A stretch of DNA of 64,000 bases from Sinorhizobium chiapasense (lineage in GTDB: Bacteria; Pseudomonadota; Alphaproteobacteria; Rhizobiales; Rhizobiaceae), in contig NZ_CP133148.1 of assembly GCF_036488675.1 (NCBI RefSeq), positions 2,480,001-2,544,000 of the forward strand, in the 5' to 3' direction. Every line of letters starts with the position of its first letter. The stretch's first letter is position 1. Both the position numbers and the translations under genes were made by a program. The notes beneath the pieces were generated by a model. It saw only the letters and a program-made list of their open reading frames with translations, was not told the DNA's origin and made no database searches. Shown here in pieces: positions 53,096 through 61,559 of the stretch.

Positions 53096-53184
53096 GTTTA
53101 CAGCCTCGGCGGCTGGGCTATTCTGCATTCCTCGGGCACCATTCCGATCGGTTTCGATGTTCAACTCATGTTGGGAGAAGAACG

Positions 53185-53634
53185 ATGTGCGACGCCTGCA
53201 TCATGGAATCGGTAAAGCAGCGAATGCTGTCGCGGCGCGGCTTTTTCCGCGCGGCTGCGGTCGGCACGGCCGGTATTGCCGCCGCCAGCATGGGAATAGC
53301 GCCGGCGGCGCTCGCCGCCGGCCATACCAGCGTCACAGACCTCACCCATGAACTCTACGAGGAGTTCCCGACCTACTTCGGCCAGCAGCAGTTCTTCCGC
53401 GAGCAGAAGTTCAGCTACGCCAGCACGCATGTCGACGCGCCGCTGCATTTCTCCGCCGACGGTATGTCGGTCGCCGAACTGCCGGTCGAGAAGCTCATCG
53501 TGCCGCTCTGCGTCGTCGATATCCGCGAAAAGGCAGCGGGAAATGCCGACGCCCAGATAACGCCGGACGATATCAAGGCATGGATCGGCGCCAATGGCGA
53601 CATTCCGGAAAACGCCTGTGTCGCCATGCTCTGA
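53185..53634 (+). CDS. Tat-exported cyclase-family protein, C-terminally truncated
   Basis: 149 residues. The N-terminus has a Tat signal (SRRGFF at 17-22, then AAAVGTAGIAAASMGIAPAAL). The mature part is the first half of a cyclase/kynurenine-formamidase-like domain: DLTHELYEEFPTYF, and metal motif T-H82-V-D84-A-P-L-H88-F. Family members are 250 or more residues; this one stops after NACVAML at 53634, just where the central sheet would begin, so it lacks the remaining metal ligands and is probably inactive. A strong GGGAGAAG precedes ATG 53185. Confidence 0.75.
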   Translation: MCDACIMESVKQRMLSRRGFFRAAAVGTAGIAAASMGIAPAALAAGHTSVTDLTHELYEEFPTYFGQQQFFREQKFSYASTHVDAPLHFSADGMSVAELPVEKLIVPLCVVDIREKAAGNADAQITPDDIKAWIGANGDIPENACVAML

Positions 53635-53677
53635 ACAACCGATCGCGCAAAATTCAATATGAGTTCAAGGAGAAAGC

Positions 53678-54088
53678 ATGAGCACTGTCGTCCCGCCGCC
53701 CGATCCGGAAGCCGACCCGCGCGTCAAGGCAGTTTTCGATGACATCCGTGCCACACGGAAATCGGACTTCGTCAACAATATGTGGCTCTGGCTCGCCTAC
53801 GACGCGGACCTCCTGGAGCGGACCTGGGCGGAGGTGAAGGCAGTCATGGCGACGCCCTCCGCCCTCGACCCGCTCGTGAAGGAAATGCTCTATATTGCCG
53901 TTTCCGTCACCAACGGCTGCGGTTATTGCATCCACTCCCACACGGCATCGGCCAAGGCCAAGGGCATGACGGCGGCAGAGCACGCCGACCTCCTGCGCGT
54001 CATCTCGCTCGCCGCCAAGACCAACCAGCTGGCCACCGCGCTGCAGGTCCCGGTGGACGCGGCTTTCGACGCGACGGGCGAAAATTGA
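53678..54088 (+). CDS. Carboxymuconolactone decarboxylase/AhpD-like protein
   Basis: 136-residue all-helical protein of the CMD/AhpD family, with the redox motif C81-G-Y-C84-I-H86-S-H88 (TNGCGYCIHSHTASAKAKGM). This CxxC...H pattern is that of alkylhydroperoxidase D-like proteins, so peroxide or thiol chemistry is likely. AAGGAG precedes ATG 53678. It is 43 bp after the truncated cyclase on the same strand. Confidence 0.88.
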   Translation: MSTVVPPPDPEADPRVKAVFDDIRATRKSDFVNNMWLWLAYDADLLERTWAEVKAVMATPSALDPLVKEMLYIAVSVTNGCGYCIHSHTASAKAKGMTAAEHADLLRVISLAAKTNQLATALQVPVDAAFDATGEN

Positions 54089-54201
54089 TGACTTCGAAAT
54101 ACGCTATCTTTCCACAGGCTTGCCTTCGCGCTTGAAGAGTCCGGAATAAAAGAAGAACATCCTTTCTGGCCTTTCGGTCCCGAATCACTACATTGGGCCG
54201 C

Positions 54202-56775
54202 ATGAGCAAAGGTTTTGACGACATTCCCTTCTTCGACGAAGAGCCGGCGCCGCGCAAACCCGCGCTCGCCGCCGGCGGTATCGCTGCGCGCGCCATGGCC
54301 GCCCGCGACAAAGCCAAGCGCCCGGATTATCTCTCCGGCCTCAATCCCGAGCAGACGGAAGCCGTCGAAACGCTCGAAGGCCCGGTGCTCGTGCTCGCCG
54401 GCGCCGGCACCGGCAAGACCCGCGTCCTGACGACCCGCATCGCCCATATCCTTTCGACCGGCCGCGCCTTTCCCTCGCAGATCCTCGCCGTCACCTTCAC
54501 CAACAAGGCTGCGCGCGAGATGAAGGAGCGCATAGGCGTGCTCGTCGGCCATGCTGTCGAAGGCATGCCCTGGCTCGGCACCTTCCACTCGATCGGCGTC
54601 AAGCTGCTCCGCCGCCATGCGGAGCTCGTGGGCTTGAGGTCCGATTTCACCATTCTCGACACCGACGATGTCGTGCGGCTGATCAAGCAGTTGATCCAAG
54701 CCGAAGGGCTCGACGACAAGCGCTGGCCGGCAAAACAATTCGCCGGCATGATCGACACCTGGAAGAACAAGGGCCTCGACCCCTCGCAGATCCCGGAGGG
54801 CGACGCGCGCGCCTTCGCCAACGGCAAGGGCCGCGAACTCTACGCCGCCTACCAGAACCGGCTCCTGACGCTCAACGCCTGCGATTTCGGCGACCTGCTG
54901 CTGCACCCGATCCGGATGTTCCGCGCCAATCCGGACGTACTCGGCGAATATCACGACAAGTTCCGCTACATCCTCGTCGACGAGTACCAGGACACCAACA
55001 CGGCGCAATATATGTGGCTGCGGCTCTTGGCGCAGCGGCCACGGGCGTCTGAGCGATCTGTCGCAGGAAATCCGGGCGAAGCCCAAGCCAGCCAAGGCTG
55101 GCCGGACGACGTTTCGTCCGCCCCCGCGGAGCGCAGCCGCGCAAGCGGCGACAGCGTGAGCGCGAAGAAACCCACACAACAAATCAACATTTGTTGTGTG
55201 GGCGATGACGACCAGTCAATCTATGGCTGGCGCGGCGCGGAGGTGGACAACATCCTCCGCTTCGAGAAGGATTTCCCCGGCGCGAAAGTCATCAAGCTGG
55301 AGCGCAACTACCGCTCGACCGAACATATCCTCGGCGCCGCTGCGCATCTGATCGCGCACAATGAAGGCCGCCTCGGCAAGACGCTCTTCACCGAACGCAC
55401 CAATCCTGACGACGAGAAGGTGCATGTACATGCCGCCTGGGATTCGGAGGAGGAAGCCCGCGCCATCGGCGAGGAGATCGAGCAGCTCCAGCGGCAGAAG
55501 CACAATCTGAACGACATCGCGATCCTGGTGCGTGCCTCGTTCCAGATGCGTGAGTTCGAAGACCGCTTCGTCACGCTCGGCCTCAACTACCGCGTCATCG
55601 GCGGGCCGCGCTTCTACGAGCGGCTCGAAATCCGCGACGCCATGGCCTATTTCCGCCTTGTCTGCCAGCCGGCCGACGACCTTGCCTTCGAGCGCATCGT
55701 CAACACGCCGAAGCGGGGCCTGGGCGACACCACGGTTCGCACGCTGCACGACTATGCCCGCGCCCGCGACATACCTATGTTCGCCGCCGCGAGCGACATC
55801 ATCGAGACGGACGAGTTGAAGCCGAAGGCGCGCAAGGCCCTCTTCGACGTCGTCACCGATTTTCGCCGCTGGCAGACGCTGCTCGAAACGACGCCGCATA
55901 CCGAGCTTGCCGAGCAGATCCTCGACGAAAGCGGCTACACCGCCATGTGGCAGGCCGACAAATCGGCGGAGGCCCCGGGACGGCTCGAAAACCTGAAGGA
56001 ACTCATCCGCTCGATGGAAGCCTTCGAGTCGATGCGCGGCTTTCTGGAACATGTCGCGCTCGTCATGGACGCCGAGCAGAACGAAGACATGGATGCCGTC
56101 TCGATCATGACGCTGCATTCGGCCAAGGGCCTGGAATTCGACACGGTGTTCCTGCCGGGCTGGGAGGAAGGCCTCTTCCCCCACCAGCGCGCACTCGACG
56201 AGGGCGGCCGCGACGGCCTCGAGGAAGAACGCCGCCTCGCCTATGTCGGCATCACCCGCGCCAAGCGCCGCTGCCATATCTGGTTCGTCTCGAACCGCCG
56301 CATCCACGGCCTCTGGCAGTCCACCATGCCGTCCCGCTTCCTCGATGAACTGCCGATCGATCACGTGGAAGTGGCTGAGCAGGACGTCTCCTATGGCGGC
56401 TACGGACGCGGCGGTTACGGGCAGTCGCGCTTCGACAAGGCCGATCCCTTCGAGAACTCCTACCAGACCCCCGGCTGGAAGCGCGCCCAGCAGCACCGCT
56501 CGGAGGCCACCCGCGACAATTGGGGCACCCGCTCCGGCCACGCCGTCGAGCGCATCGGCTACGGCGAGTCCGGGCCGCGTACCCGCATGATCGAGGGCGA
56601 ACTGGTCGCCAAGTCGACCACCTCGGAACCGTCCCGCTTCAACATCGGCGACCGCGTCTTCCACCTCAAATTCGGCAACGGCAACATCGCCGCGATCGAA
56701 GGCAACAAGTTGACGATCGATTTCGATCGGGCCGGGCAGAAACGCGTGCTGGACGGGTTTGTGGAGCGGGTGTGA
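54202..56775 (+). CDS. uvrD: UvrD/PcrA-type DNA helicase II
   Basis: 857-residue SF1A 3'-5' helicase for excision and mismatch repair. Walker A GAGTGKT is at 67-73, TFTNKAAREMKERI follows, motif II is YILVDEYQDTNTAQY, motif III GDDDQSIYGWRGA, motif IV LERNYRST, motif V MTLHSAKGLEFDTVFLPGWEEG and motif VI EEERRLAYVGITRAK. The C-terminal KOW/Tudor-like tail (NIGDRVFHLKFGNGNIAAIEG) can bind RNA polymerase. An in-frame insert of about 48 residues (about 279-327) lies between motifs II and III; see the separate feature. ATG 54202 (MSKGFDD) is chosen. Confidence 0.94.
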   Translation: MSKGFDDIPFFDEEPAPRKPALAAGGIAARAMAARDKAKRPDYLSGLNPEQTEAVETLEGPVLVLAGAGTGKTRVLTTRIAHILSTGRAFPSQILAVTFTNKAAREMKERIGVLVGHAVEGMPWLGTFHSIGVKLLRRHAELVGLRSDFTILDTDDVVRLIKQLIQAEGLDDKRWPAKQFAGMIDTWKNKGLDPSQIPEGDARAFANGKGRELYAAYQNRLLTLNACDFGDLLLHPIRMFRANPDVLGEYHDKFRYILVDEYQDTNTAQYMWLRLLAQRPRASERSVAGNPGEAQASQGWPDDVSSAPAERSRASGDSVSAKKPTQQINICCVGDDDQSIYGWRGAEVDNILRFEKDFPGAKVIKLERNYRSTEHILGAAAHLIAHNEGRLGKTLFTERTNPDDEKVHVHAAWDSEEEARAIGEEIEQLQRQKHNLNDIAILVRASFQMREFEDRFVTLGLNYRVIGGPRFYERLEIRDAMAYFRLVCQPADDLAFERIVNTPKRGLGDTTVRTLHDYARARDIPMFAAASDIIETDELKPKARKALFDVVTDFRRWQTLLETTPHTELAEQILDESGYTAMWQADKSAEAPGRLENLKELIRSMEAFESMRGFLEHVALVMDAEQNEDMDAVSIMTLHSAKGLEFDTVFLPGWEEGLFPHQRALDEGGRDGLEEERRLAYVGITRAKRRCHIWFVSNRRIHGLWQSTMPSRFLDELPIDHVEVAEQDVSYGGYGRGGYGQSRFDKADPFENSYQTPGWKRAQQHRSEATRDNWGTRSGHAVERIGYGESGPRTRMIEGELVAKSTTSEPSRFNIGDRVFHLKFGNGNIAAIEGNKLTIDFDRAGQKRVLDGFVERV
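55036..55202 (+). repeat. Palindrome-rich in-frame insert in uvrD
   Basis: Three hairpins are packed into this stretch: GCCAGCC/GGCTGGC (55087-55102, 2-base loop), CGGACGA/TCGTCCG (55103-55120, 4-base loop) and a 14-bp perfect stem CCCACACAACAAAT/ATTTGTTGTGTGGG (55171-55202, 4-base loop). The reading frame is open throughout and encodes low-complexity residues (Ala, Ser, Gly, Arg) where other UvrD proteins pass directly to the NVCCVGDDDQS-like segment. The last stem includes the codons for CCVG. Confidence 0.75.
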
Positions 56776-56856
56776 TCAGGCCGATCTTTTTTGGGGACTG
56801 GTTCGCGGCCATAGATGCCAGCAACCTCGGCGGAGCCGATCCGGCCGACGAGACAC

Positions 56857-57318
56857 TCAAATCATCATCTTATACATCACGAAACCGGACTTCTGCGCCA
56901 CTTGGTCGTAGAGCCGCATCGCCTTGACGTTGCTCTCGTGTGTCAGCCAGTAGACGCGCGGTGAGCCTGCCCGTCGCGCCGCGTCGAAGACACCGTTGAT
57001 CAGCGCCTGGCCGACGCCCTTCCCGCGCGCGGCTTCGTTGATGAAGAGATCCTGGAGATAGCAATTCGGCTGGATCGAGATCGTGCTGCGATGGAAGATG
57101 TAATGCGTGAGCCCGATCAGCCGGCCCTTGCTTTCAGCAACCAGCGCGTGCATCGGTTCATAGGCATCGAAGAAGCGCGACCAGGTCATGAGCGTGATGT
57201 CCGGCGTAAGCGCGGCCTCGCCCGCACGGCCATAGAAGGCATTATAGCCTTCCCAGAGCGGCAGCCATCGCTCGTAGTCACCGCGCACGACAGGCCGGAT
57301 CGAGAGGTCTTCGGTCAT
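56857..57318 (-). CDS. GNAT N-acetyltransferase
   Basis: 153-residue acetyltransferase. SIRPVVRGDYERWLPLWEGYNAFY at the N-terminus, YLQDLFINEAARGKGVGQALINGVFDAARRAG as the acetyl-CoA motif, and VYWLTHESNVKAMRLYDQVAQKSGF as the motif-B helix. The substrate is unknown. It is convergent with uvrD, 81 bp away. Confidence 0.9.
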   Translation of the reverse strand: MTEDLSIRPVVRGDYERWLPLWEGYNAFYGRAGEAALTPDITLMTWSRFFDAYEPMHALVAESKGRLIGLTHYIFHRSTISIQPNCYLQDLFINEAARGKGVGQALINGVFDAARRAGSPRVYWLTHESNVKAMRLYDQVAQKSGFVMYKMMI

Positions 57319-57382
57319 TTTTCGAACCCACCAATAAAGACCTTGAAGAGCGCGAGAGGATAAACCCTGACATCAATCCGGT

Positions 57383-58030
57383 CTATGCGGCAGCGGCGTG
57401 TCCGCTCATCGCCTGGACGATCCCCTCGACATCGCCCAAGATCGCATCGCCCATGTAAGCGATGTTGTCGAAGGATCGCTCCGCCGCCTCCTGATGCCCC
57501 GCCCCGCAGGCGTCGCGGATGACCACCGGCACGAGGCCGAGATCTGCGCCGTGGCGCACGGTCGGATCGATGCCGATCTCCGTGGCAATACCGCAGATCG
57601 CGAAGGAGGTAAGGCCGAGATCGCGCAGGACGATCGCAAGCGGTGTGCCCTCGAAGGCCGAGAGGGTGATCTTGTCGAGGATGGCTTCGCTTTCGCGTGG
57701 CGCAAGTTCGGGAACGATTTCGAAGCCGGGCGTGCCGCGCAGGAACCATGGCTCGACCGCATCAGGATCATCGGTTCTCTGCCACGCCATCGCCTGGCGA
57801 AGCTGGAACGCTCCCATAAGCGCGCGCGGCATCGACATGTGACGGAGAAAAATGACCGGATAGCCGCCGCGCCGGGCGGCATCGAGGACCTTCAGGACCT
57901 TGGCCGTGATCTCGGCACCATCCTTCATCTGCCGGACGATGCCGGCCTGCATGTCATAGACGACGAGCGCCATCTGATCCGGGCGGCAAAAGTCCCGCAG
58001 TGTTTTCCCAATTCGCAGTCCAGCGACCAT
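57383..58030 (-). CDS. Isochorismatase-family cysteine hydrolase
   Basis: 215-residue cysteine hydrolase. The triad is Asp26 (LVVYDMQAGI), Lys120 (ILDKITLSAFEGTPL) and Cys146 (FAICGIATEIGIDPTVRHG), with a cis-peptide before the cysteine region. The family includes isochorismatases, nicotinamidases and N-carbamoyl amidohydrolases; the true substrate cannot be read off. GGAGAGG precedes ATG 58030. It is followed on the same strand by the GNAT gene after 64 bp. Confidence 0.9.
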   Translation of the reverse strand: MVAGLRIGKTLRDFCRPDQMALVVYDMQAGIVRQMKDGAEITAKVLKVLDAARRGGYPVIFLRHMSMPRALMGAFQLRQAMAWQRTDDPDAVEPWFLRGTPGFEIVPELAPRESEAILDKITLSAFEGTPLAIVLRDLGLTSFAICGIATEIGIDPTVRHGADLGLVPVVIRDACGAGHQEAAERSFDNIAYMGDAILGDVEGIVQAMSGHAAAA

Positions 58031-58121
58031 CGCCCTCTCCTCATGTTTGTCAAAGACATGAGGCGGGCGCACGAAAATTCAATGCCACGAAAAAGGGAAT
58101 GTCGGCGCGGGCACTGATTGC

Positions 58122-58787
58122 TCACCGGCCGTCGCCCCTCGCCTCCTTCAGGAGTGCAACCACCTCCGCGTCCGTCGTCTGTTCGAAATCGTCGTAATAG
58201 ATACTGACTGCATGGAACGGGCTGGGGCTCGCAAGGCAAACCATCCGATCGACCTCCCGGCGCAGGCTGGTAACGGCGCTCGGCGGTGCAACCGGAACGG
58301 CGAGCATCAGGGCCGCCGCCCCTTCCTTCCGCAGTGCCTGGATCGCCGCCTTGGCCGTGCCGCCGGTGGCAATGCCGTCATCGACGACGATGACATTGCG
58401 CCCCTTCGGCGAAACGCGCGGTCGGTCGCCGACGTAAAGCGCCCGGCGCCGCGTCAGTTCAAGCCGCTGGCGTTCGGTCTCCGCCTCCACATAAGCCTCG
58501 GGCGGATGCACGAGACGCATCGCTTCGTCGTTCAACACAAGCTGCAGCTCTTCGCCGTCGACGAGTGCGCCGAGGCCGAATTCGGCATGCCCGGGCGCAC
58601 CGATCTTGCGGACGATCAGGAGTTCGAGCGGCGCGCCGAGATGGGCGGCGACCTCGAACGCCACGGGCACGCCACCGCGGGGCAACGCCATCACCACGGG
58701 ATCGGCGAAGTCCTCACGCTCGATCGCGCGAGCGAGCTTCCGGCCCGCATCAACCCTGTCTGCAAAAGGTATGCTTTCACCGGGCAT
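58122..58787 (-). CDS. Phosphoribosyltransferase-domain protein
   Basis: 221-residue type I PRTase (COG1926-like). The PRPP loop VIVVDDGIATGGTAKAAIQAL is intact; ALPRGGVPVAFEVAAHLGAPLELLIVRKIGAPGHAEFGLGAL is the conserved start of this group. The base or acceptor is unknown; members are often linked to stress or dienelactone-hydrolase fusions. ATG 58787 is chosen with GGGAGCGG upstream; an alternative ATG at 58823 adds 12 residues. Confidence 0.87.
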   Translation of the reverse strand: MPGESIPFADRVDAGRKLARAIEREDFADPVVMALPRGGVPVAFEVAAHLGAPLELLIVRKIGAPGHAEFGLGALVDGEELQLVLNDEAMRLVHPPEAYVEAETERQRLELTRRRALYVGDRPRVSPKGRNVIVVDDGIATGGTAKAAIQALRKEGAAALMLAVPVAPPSAVTSLRREVDRMVCLASPSPFHAVSIYYDDFEQTTDAEVVALLKEARGDGR

Positions 58788-58950
58788 CGCATCCGCTCCC
58801 GCCGGCTCTGCGCGCGTCGGCATGCACAACCGAACCGCGGCAGACCAATCGCTAAAATTGCAACAAATTTTGCCGGCTTTCGTTAATGCGCCACAGGTAC
58901 CAATTGACGTCGCATATTGGCTGGAACGCAAGCCGCCTTTCTATTTTAGC

Positions 58951-60216
58951 ATGACAGGCCGTTTCGAAATGAGCTTTCTCCCTGCCATATCGCTCCTGGC
59001 GCTTTTGATGATGCTGCCGATGCTTTTGGCGCAACGGCAGTCGACGGTGGCCGGCATGCAGTTTTTTTGCGTCGGCTGTGCGCTTTCGGCGGTCGCAATC
59101 GCCTCGATGATGGTTGCGGATATGCTCCGGGCCTTTCTTCCGGTCGTGCTCGGCTACGCCGCGCTGATATCCGCATGCCTCTTCATCCTTCTGGGGTTCC
59201 GCGGTCTTCTCGCGCTATCCGTTCCCGCTTTCCTGTTGCCGGCGCTGGCGCTCGCCGCCGGCATTGTCGGCCTGGTCGTCTCGTTGAACGATTACAGCAG
59301 CCTCGGCGCCCGGCTGCTGATTGCGGTCGGTCTTGCCGCCGCCCTTCTTCTCGTCGCCGGCCTCGCGGTAGTCAATCGCTGGCCGAAGGCGCGGCGCGCG
59401 TGCCACGCGCTCACCGTCTCTTCGGCTGCGCTGGGCTGCGCTGCGCTGGTTTATGCGCTCAGCCCCCTCCATCAGGAGATGGGGGCTTCGGCTTCCCACA
59501 GGGCTGTCGCCTTCGAGTTCGCCGTTGCGGCAATGCGGGTTGCCTTTCTGCCGATCCTGTTCCTTGCCGTGATCTTCACCGTCCAGAGCCGCATCATCGC
59601 CGGTCTGAGGACAACGATTGCCCGCGACGGACTGACCGGCGCGTTGTCGCGCACGGCGCTGATCGAGGCGGGAGAACGGATTTTCGCGGACTGCCGTGCC
59701 CGGCACCGACCGCTTGCCTTCCTGCTCCTCGACCTCGATTATTTCAAGCAGATCAATGACCATTACGGCCACGCCTGCGGTGATATAGCGCTCAAGCATT
59801 TCGCCGAGACAGTGTCCGACTTCCTCGGCGGCCGCGGCGCCTTTGGCCGGATCGGCGGCGAGGAATTCGGCCTCATCCTGCCGGACCACACCGAGGAGCA
59901 GGCGACCGCGCTCGCCGAGGCAATCTGCCGAACCGTGCGCGAAACGCCCGTCACCCGCGTCCACCAACGCATCCGGCTGACCGTCAGCATCGGCATCGCG
60001 ACCGCGGCGCCGGGTGACACGATTACCGAGGTGATGATCCGCGCCGATCTGGCGCTTTACGATTCCAAGGCGGACGGCCGCGATCGCTGCACGATCGCTA
60101 AACAGCGCCAGATCGACGCCAGCGCCCGCGCGCTCGCGGCGGCAGCGGCGCAGTTGCGCCAGTCGGAGCCGGAAGAGGCTGCTCCGCGTCGTGTGACGCG
60201 CCGGCATCGGTCTTGA
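58951..60216 (+). CDS. Membrane diguanylate cyclase (GGDEF)
   Basis: 421-residue protein. About six membrane helices (residues 8-210) form an N-terminal sensor of unclassified type. The GGDEF domain spans about 225-385: DGLTGALSRTALIEAGE, LLLDLDYFKQINDHYGHACGD, active site GGEEF at 302-306, SIGIA. The I-site position reads LGGR rather than RxxD. The start is ATG 58951 or 58969 (MSFLPAIS). The C-terminal 40 residues are charged. Together with the gene at 40450 it gives two membrane cyclases without an I-site in the window. Confidence 0.92.
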   Translation: MTGRFEMSFLPAISLLALLMMLPMLLAQRQSTVAGMQFFCVGCALSAVAIASMMVADMLRAFLPVVLGYAALISACLFILLGFRGLLALSVPAFLLPALALAAGIVGLVVSLNDYSSLGARLLIAVGLAAALLLVAGLAVVNRWPKARRACHALTVSSAALGCAALVYALSPLHQEMGASASHRAVAFEFAVAAMRVAFLPILFLAVIFTVQSRIIAGLRTTIARDGLTGALSRTALIEAGERIFADCRARHRPLAFLLLDLDYFKQINDHYGHACGDIALKHFAETVSDFLGGRGAFGRIGGEEFGLILPDHTEEQATALAEAICRTVRETPVTRVHQRIRLTVSIGIATAAPGDTITEVMIRADLALYDSKADGRDRCTIAKQRQIDASARALAAAAAQLRQSEPEEAAPRRVTRRHRS

Positions 60217-60335
60217 CATTCAAGCCGCCACGACAGCGCTGGATGCTTGTGCAAACCAGCCACGGGCCAGCGACTCGCCTTGCATTGCCGCGTCCGCCAC
60301 CTATCTCAACGCTGCAATCCATCGGAGAGTATTTC

Positions 60336-60833
60336 ATGTTCCGCCCCATCCGCATCCTGCTCCTTGCCGGCCTGGCCGCCTTTGCCGCAGCGTCCCTCCC
60401 CGCGCGCGCCGAAACGGTCGGCCAAGTGGGCGTCGACTGGCTCGGCAACGACATCAAGATCGACGCCGTCCGCGACCCCAAGGTCAACGGTGTCACCTGT
60501 CACGTGACCTATTTCGATCGCAGCGTGATCGACCGCCTGAAGAACGGCAACTGGTTCGAGGATCCCTCCAACAATTCGATCGCCTGCCGGCAGACGGGGC
60601 CGATCGCCATCGGGGACATCGACCTATCGAACGAAGGGGAAGAAGTTTTCCGCTCCGGCCTGTCGCTGATCTGGAAAGATCTGCTGGTGACCCGCATCTA
60701 CGACAAGGCCAATGACACGCTGATTTACCTCGCGCATTCGCGACAGCTGACGGATGGATCGGCCAAGATGTCGATCACCACAGTGCCGCTATTCGGCCAG
60801 ACGGTAACCTGGGAGAAAGGGCGCCCTCAATAG
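60336..60833 (+). CDS. creA: CreA-family exported protein
   Basis: 165-residue periplasmic protein. Signal peptide residues 1-25 (ARA-E). The CreA signature follows: GVDWLGNDIKIDAVRDPKVNGVTCHVTYFDR, NSIACRQTGPI with the two cysteines, and GLSLIWKDLLVTRIYDKANDTLIYLAHS. Its role is unknown although the family is widespread. ATG 60336 is preceded by CGGAGAG. Confidence 0.92.
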   Translation: MFRPIRILLLAGLAAFAAASLPARAETVGQVGVDWLGNDIKIDAVRDPKVNGVTCHVTYFDRSVIDRLKNGNWFEDPSNNSIACRQTGPIAIGDIDLSNEGEEVFRSGLSLIWKDLLVTRIYDKANDTLIYLAHSRQLTDGSAKMSITTVPLFGQTVTWEKGRPQ

Positions 60834-60845
60834 CGCCCTCAAAAA

Positions 60846-60874
60846 TCAAGGCGGGTTGTCCCGCCCCGCCTTGA
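60846..60874 (-). terminator. Intrinsic terminator
   Basis: Stem TCAAGGCGGG (60846-60855) / CCCGCCTTGA (60865-60874), 9-base loop. On the minus strand it is followed by TTTTT (60845-60841), so it should end transcripts of the small secreted-protein gene; it may also act for creA, though no T-run follows on that side. Confidence 0.75.
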
Positions 60875-60901
60875 GAGAAAATTGTTTACGCGACGCGAAT
60901 G

Positions 60902-61207
60902 TCAGGGTGTCGGCGCGATGATACCGCGATAGTATTCACCTTCACCGGTCTGATAGCGTTGCTGATAGGATCCGCCGCTCGGATATAGGACCCGGCCGTT
61001 GTCGATACTGCCTGTCGGCGTTTGGTCAACCGTGGCCGGCGTGCCCACGTTCTGCGGCAGCACCGCGGCTCGCCTCTGGTTCTGCGTGCCCGGAGGGTTG
61101 TTCGGGTCGATGCCCTGATAATAGGAGTCCGCAAAGGCTGGCGCCGCGGCGCCAAGTACGGAGGACAGGGCAAATGCAACAACTGATGTTTTCAACGAAA
61201 CTTTCAT
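60902..61207 (-). CDS. Small secreted YYQGI-motif protein, paralogue 1
   Basis: 101-residue exported protein, family unknown to me. Signal peptide residues 1-27 (KVSLKTSVVAFALSSVLGAA, ending near FA-D). The mature protein begins SYYQGIDPNNPPGTQNQ and ends GEGEYYRGIIAPTP, so the YYxGI motif opens and closes it; between them PTGSIDNGRVLYPSGG and QQRYQ. It is a paralogue of the gene at 61560. ATG 61207 is chosen with GGAGCC upstream; 61228 is a second possibility. Confidence 0.72.
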   Translation of the reverse strand: MKVSLKTSVVAFALSSVLGAAAPAFADSYYQGIDPNNPPGTQNQRRAAVLPQNVGTPATVDQTPTGSIDNGRVLYPSGGSYQQRYQTGEGEYYRGIIAPTP

Positions 61208-61559
61208 GACATTGGCTCCTATGTTCATTCAGCATCCGGCCTCCAACGGATGCTGAAAGCATAACATCTTTTGAGAGCAGTTGCTCCTTGCAAGCGGTGA
61301 CGTTTTGTCACGAATGACTCATGCAACCGTGATGGAACATTACGCGACTGTAACTTGACGCGACTGTAACTTGACGCCGCTCTCGCCGGGCCCTGAATTG
61401 CACGTGCACGTGTCAAAGATTGGGTGCCGATCGAGGACAAACCGCTCCGCGCGCAGCGGCGATAAAGATCTGTGGTCGCCAACGCGCACACACCGGTAGC
61501 GCTTCACGCGCCATCCAGTGCTCTCCAATGTATCGGCAAAATCCAGACTATGCTGTTAC
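61208..61559. other. Intergenic with 16-bp tandem repeat
   Basis: 352 bp between the paralogues. Two perfect tandem copies of GCGACTGTAACTTGAC lie at 61344-61359 and 61360-61375. No gene or RNA is recognisable in the rest; a promoter for the upstream paralogue (minus strand) should be within about 100 bp of 61207. Confidence 0.4.

Noticed and set aside
52591..53184. Long N-terminal extension of the cyclase frame
   Set aside because: It runs antisense through the efflux adaptor and lacks a start with a ribosome site. The Tat signal begins at 53185.
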